From contig JAGRGH010000010.1 in the NCBI GenBank assembly GCA_020445605.1, positions 1 to 55,143 on the forward strand: 55,143 nucleotides of DNA. The letters run 5' to 3'. This document shows, in pieces, positions 52,292 through 55,143 of this stretch (positions within the stretch are counted from its first letter, which is position 1; every line of letters begins with the position of its first letter). Made by a program: the position numbers and the translations under genes. Under the pieces are notes generated by a model. It was not told the DNA's origin and searched no databases. It was given only the letters and a program-made list of their open reading frames with translations. This DNA comes from Chromatiales bacterium (lineage in GTDB: Bacteria > Pseudomonadota > Gammaproteobacteria > JAGRGH01).

Positions 52292-53113
52292 ATGAACAAG
52301 CGAATTGGGTTTGTGTCGCTGCTGATGTTGTTGCCAGGCGTGGTGATGGCCGGCGCCAGCGGCAAGGTCGAAAAGGAGTTCTTCGGTGAAAAGAACACGA
52401 TCACCGTCACCGACGGTTACGCGTTCAACGCGCCGGATGTCTTTGACAAGACCCGGCAGGCCACGGTGATCTTTCTGTCCAGCCAGCCGATCGACCGCAG
52501 TGGTCTCGACCGTGCCCGTGACCGTGCCGAGGTGATCGAGGATCGTCTGCGTGACCTGGGCGCCAGCTACATCGAGCTGAACATCACGCAGGAAAACAGG
52601 GAGCTGAATTCCGCGAATTTCGTGTTTTCCGGCAGCGGCAACCTGTCGACCTCCGGCAACACCCTGGGCACGATCACGCGGCTCGACGCCGGCCAGGTCG
52701 CCGGCTCGCTGACCGATTCGACGGTTGAATTTGACCTGCCGATTGCGCCGCCGCCGAACCTGCCCAAGGGCAAGGCGCTTGGCGCAGGTGGCGGCGCGCC
52801 TGGCAAGGCCTACATGGCGAGTCGCGCAGCGATCGCCGCCGGCGATGTCGACACCATGGCGCGGTATATGAATCCGGACATGGCCGAAATGATGCTGGCC
52901 GCGCGCAAGGAGCCGGACTTCAAGGAACAGCTCGGTTTCCTGCAGGAGATGAATGCCGGCGAGGTCAAGATCGTCAGCGGCGAGCAGTTCGGCACGGACG
53001 AGGCCATTCTCCAGATGGAGGGCAGCATGGACGGTTCGGCGTTCACGGGCGAGATCACCATGAAGCTCGGCCCGAAGGGCTGGTATGTCGAAAAAGAATC
53101 GCGCTCGTTCTGA
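52292..53113 (+). CDS. Exported protein of unknown function
   Basis: A 273-residue protein. The signal peptide (FVSLLMLLPGVVMAGAS) follows ATG 52292 behind an ACGAGGACG site. A beta-rich N-terminal half includes EFFGEKNTITVTDGYAFNAP. The C-terminal half (AIAAGDVDTMARYMNPDMAE to EGSMDGSAFTGEITMKL) resembles a DUF4878/NTF2-like fold. A TATACT box lies at 52214-52219, so it probably has its own promoter. The family is not recognised with certainty, and a link to copper rests only on location. Confidence 0.65.
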   Translation: MNKRIGFVSLLMLLPGVVMAGASGKVEKEFFGEKNTITVTDGYAFNAPDVFDKTRQATVIFLSSQPIDRSGLDRARDRAEVIEDRLRDLGASYIELNITQENRELNSANFVFSGSGNLSTSGNTLGTITRLDAGQVAGSLTDSTVEFDLPIAPPPNLPKGKALGAGGGAPGKAYMASRAAIAAGDVDTMARYMNPDMAEMMLAARKEPDFKEQLGFLQEMNAGEVKIVSGEQFGTDEAILQMEGSMDGSAFTGEITMKLGPKGWYVEKESRSF

Positions 53114-53130
53114 TCACGACGGAGAGGCAG

Positions 53131-53520
53131 ATGTACGGTTTTGACCTGAAGCTTGCTTGTGATTTTGACGAGGCGATTGCGCGCGTGACCGCGGCGCTCG
53201 CGGTTGAAGGCTTTGGTGTGCTGGCGGATATCGATGTCGCCGGCACACTGAAGAAGAAGCTTGGTATAGAGCGCGGCGCGTACCGGATTCTCGGTGCCTG
53301 CAATCCGCCGCTGGCGAATCAGGCGATCGACGCCGAGCCCGACATCGGCCTGCTGCTGCCGTGCAATGTCGTCGTGCGTGCCGAGGACGACGGCAGCGTG
53401 ACGGTCGCGTTCATGGACCCGAACGCCGTCCTGAAACTCGTCGACAAGGCCGAGATCACGGCGCTGGCCGGCGAGGTGACCGCACGCCTGCAACGCGTGC
53501 GCGCCGCGCTCGCGCAATAG
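53131..53520 (+). CDS. DUF302-family protein
   Basis: A 129-residue protein of the DUF302 fold: FDEAIARVTAALAVEGFGVL, then GTLKKKLGIERGAYRILGAC and NPPLANQAIDAEPDIGLLLP, followed by VTVAFMDP. All segments match the family. DUF302 proteins are often in metal or sulfur stress loci; biochemical role unknown. It follows the preceding gene by 17 bp with a GGAGAGG site. Confidence 0.9.
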   Translation: MYGFDLKLACDFDEAIARVTAALAVEGFGVLADIDVAGTLKKKLGIERGAYRILGACNPPLANQAIDAEPDIGLLLPCNVVVRAEDDGSVTVAFMDPNAVLKLVDKAEITALAGEVTARLQRVRAALAQ

Positions 53521-53532
53521 GTGCCGGTCAGC

Positions 53533-53615
53533 GAAGCCCTGTAAGGATTCAGAGGGTCCTGCGGCAGACGTGAAGTGCCGCTCTGGCAATCCGTGATGGA
53601 TTGATCAGGGTTTCC
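53533..53615 (+). repeat. Internally deleted family-A element (A6)
   Basis: An 83-bp copy in A1 orientation. The left end (GAAGCCCTGTAAGGATTCAG) and the right hairpin (CTCTGGCAATCCG..GGATTGATCAGGGTTTCC) are kept, and the middle hairpins are missing. It begins 12 bp after the DUF302 stop. Confidence 0.7.
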
Positions 53616-53625
53616 TTGGGCAGGT

Positions 53626-54876
53626 TCAACGCCCGTCGGCAGTGCTTGTGTCGGCCTCTACGCGGTTGCGGCCGAGGCGTTTCGCGCGATACAGCGCGTT
53701 GTCGGCGGCGGTGATCAGCCGGTCCATGTCCTGGTCGCTGACCGGCACGCCACACGCGACCCCGGCGCTGATCGTGACGTGCACGGGTTCGCTGCGTGCG
53801 CCGACGGCGATTTCCACCTGTTCGACCGCCGTGCGCATGCGTTCCGCCAGCACGCTCGCACCGTCGAGATCCGTCCCCGGCAGCACGGCCACGAACTCCT
53901 CGCCACCGTAGCGGCCCAGCCGGTCGTTCGGCCGTTTCAGTTGCGCTGCCAATGCATCGCTGACCCCCTGCAGGCACAGGTCGCCGGCCTGATGACCATG
54001 GTCGTCGTTGAACTGCTTGAAGTGGTCGATATCGAGCATGATGCAGGCGACGATCTTCGCTTCGCGAACGTTGCGTTCCAGATTCTCGAACATGAACTCG
54101 TCCATCGACCGCCGGTTCGGCAACTGCGTCAGGTCGTCGGTGGTTGCCAGGTGGTGCAACTGCAGGTGTGCCTGCTCCAGGCGTTCGTTGGTTTCGGTCA
54201 GCTCCACGTTGACATGCTGCAACTGATCGAGCAGCCCCTGCTTCTCGAAACGGTCGCGAAGGCCGGCGAGCAGCATGGCCGTCGCGGTGCGGTGTGTGAT
54301 CAGCAGCATTGCCACGAATGCGACGAGCAGCACGCCGACGGCGAACGAGAACGCCGTCCGTCCGAGCAGCACCTCGACCAGCGCCGGTACGAACATCGCC
54401 AGCACGAACAGTGCGTAGGCACGCGGGTGCGAAATCATCGACGAGAACGCGCCGGCCGCCATGCCGCCCATCGCCCACAGGAACAGCAGCTGGTACTGCG
54501 AATCGAGGTGCGGGTCGATGACGACGAACCCGATGCCCCATGCCAGGCCGGTCACGGTCGAGCCAAGCGCAAAGGTGCGTTCGGCATGCTTCGGCACCGG
54601 CGCACGTTCAAACGCCTGTCGGGCGCGTGCCAGATGAATGATGCGTGCGACCGCGAGGACACTTAGCGCGATGAACCATCCGATCGCCAGTCCGCGCGCG
54701 CCGCTGTCGCGCAGGATGATGACGAGAATGATGGCGATGAGGATGTTGAACGGCACCGCGCGCAGCCCGTTCGCATACAGCATGCGCACGCGCTGGTCGT
54801 CGATGGCGGCCGCGACCGGCGCGGTCGGGACCTCGGTGCCCGTCCCCTTGCGGTGGGCAAGCTCGGTAGAACGCAT
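53626..54876 (-). CDS. Membrane-bound diguanylate cyclase (GGDEF domain)
   Basis: A 416-residue protein. About six N-terminal membrane helices form a MASE-like sensor (residues about 30-215; for example LGRTAFSFAVGVLLVAFVAM). A short coiled-coil follows (LLDQLQHVNVELTETNERLE), then a GGDEF domain with active-site RYGGEEFVAVLPG and the metal Asp in CIMLDIDHFKQFNDDHGH. GGEEF is a functional variant, so it probably makes c-di-GMP. No I-site RxxD is obvious five residues upstream (NDRLGRYGGEEF). It is read toward the DUF302 gene. Confidence 0.92.
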   Translation of the reverse strand: MRSTELAHRKGTGTEVPTAPVAAAIDDQRVRMLYANGLRAVPFNILIAIILVIILRDSGARGLAIGWFIALSVLAVARIIHLARARQAFERAPVPKHAERTFALGSTVTGLAWGIGFVVIDPHLDSQYQLLFLWAMGGMAAGAFSSMISHPRAYALFVLAMFVPALVEVLLGRTAFSFAVGVLLVAFVAMLLITHRTATAMLLAGLRDRFEKQGLLDQLQHVNVELTETNERLEQAHLQLHHLATTDDLTQLPNRRSMDEFMFENLERNVREAKIVACIMLDIDHFKQFNDDHGHQAGDLCLQGVSDALAAQLKRPNDRLGRYGGEEFVAVLPGTDLDGASVLAERMRTAVEQVEIAVGARSEPVHVTISAGVACGVPVSDQDMDRLITAADNALYRAKRLGRNRVEADTSTADGR

Positions 54877-55030
54877 GAAACCCCGCCCCCGCGGTTACGT
54901 TCAGTTGTGAACTCGCACCGCGCTGTCCCGCCATCAGGCAGGCCGCCGCGCCGGTGCGGCTTATGTCACAAGTCTGGCATGGAAATCGGCGGAGCGCCCG
55001 GCCCCCGGCGAGCCGTGACAATTGTTTGCC

Positions 55031-55143
55031 GGCTGGCGGCTGGCGGCTGGCGGCTGGCGGCTGGCGGCTGGCGGCTGGCGGCTGGCGGCTGGCGGCTGGC
55101 GGCTGGCGGCTGGCGGCTGGCGGCTGGGAGCTGGCGGCTGGGA
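55031..55143. repeat. 7-bp tandem repeat array at window end
   Basis: About 16 copies of GGCTGGC, the last two imperfect (GGCTGGGAGC). The array runs to the end of the window, so its full length is unknown. It is a likely length-variable locus. Confidence 0.9.

Overview
The window is a GC-rich stretch of chromosome from an autotrophic proteobacterium, most likely a chemolithoautotrophic gammaproteobacterium. The basis is a complete alpha-carboxysome locus with form IA RubisCO, a DAB-type inorganic-carbon uptake operon, a tmRNA whose tag ORF reads ANDDNYALAA, and a set of exported proteins with PEP-CTERM-like or IPTL-like C-terminal anchors. No ribosomal marker gene is present, so the genus cannot be named.

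Layout. 1-21 kb is housekeeping and accessory: tRNA-Thr(UGU), an RhlE-type helicase, a collagen-Hint secreted protein, methyltransferases, an ankyrin lipoprotein, a GDP-mannose synthesis enzyme, YchF, a hemerythrin-like protein, an OmpA-family protein beside a RAYT transposase remnant, an MMPL/RND transporter fused to a cyclic-nucleotide-binding domain, an InaA-like kinase and a rhomboid protease. 21.1-27.0 kb is a DAB operon: dabB, a small NuoM-like membrane protein, dabA and a PII-like regulator. 27.3-36.0 kb is the alpha-carboxysome operon: cbbL, cbbS, csoS2, csoSCA, csoS4A, csoS4B, two csoS1 genes, a bacterioferritin-like gene, acRAF, mcdA and mcdB, followed by cbbR. 38.2-39.9 kb on the minus strand holds a second carboxysome-related set: a diverged RubisCO-small-subunit-like gene, csoS1D and a NUDIX hydrolase. 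40.6-47.8 kb carries exported anchor-domain proteins, a large extracellular nuclease with a recent internal duplication, and ssrA. 47.9-53.5 kb is a copper-response cluster: a CueR-like regulator, an HMA chaperone, a Cys-rich periplasmic protein, a Met/His-rich lipoprotein, a TolC-like protein, a multicopper oxidase and two downstream genes. A GGDEF protein and a 7-bp tandem repeat close the window.

How the parts work together. DabAB would concentrate bicarbonate in the cytosol under control of the PII-like protein. The carboxysome converts it to CO2 with CsoSCA and fixes it with RubisCO. CsoS2 organises assembly, acRAF helps RubisCO folding, McdAB positions the organelles, and CbbR is the likely transcriptional regulator. 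The copper cluster is an independent stress module.

The least explained material is non-coding. Two related families of about 150-170 bp elements, each made of about five consecutive stem-loops, recur across the window. They mostly sit directly after stop codons, show compensatory base changes, and one copy lies beside a truncated RAYT transposase. The most interesting protein-level item is the stand-alone RubisCO-small-subunit-like protein (39547-39858, minus) encoded with csoS1D and a NUDIX gene.
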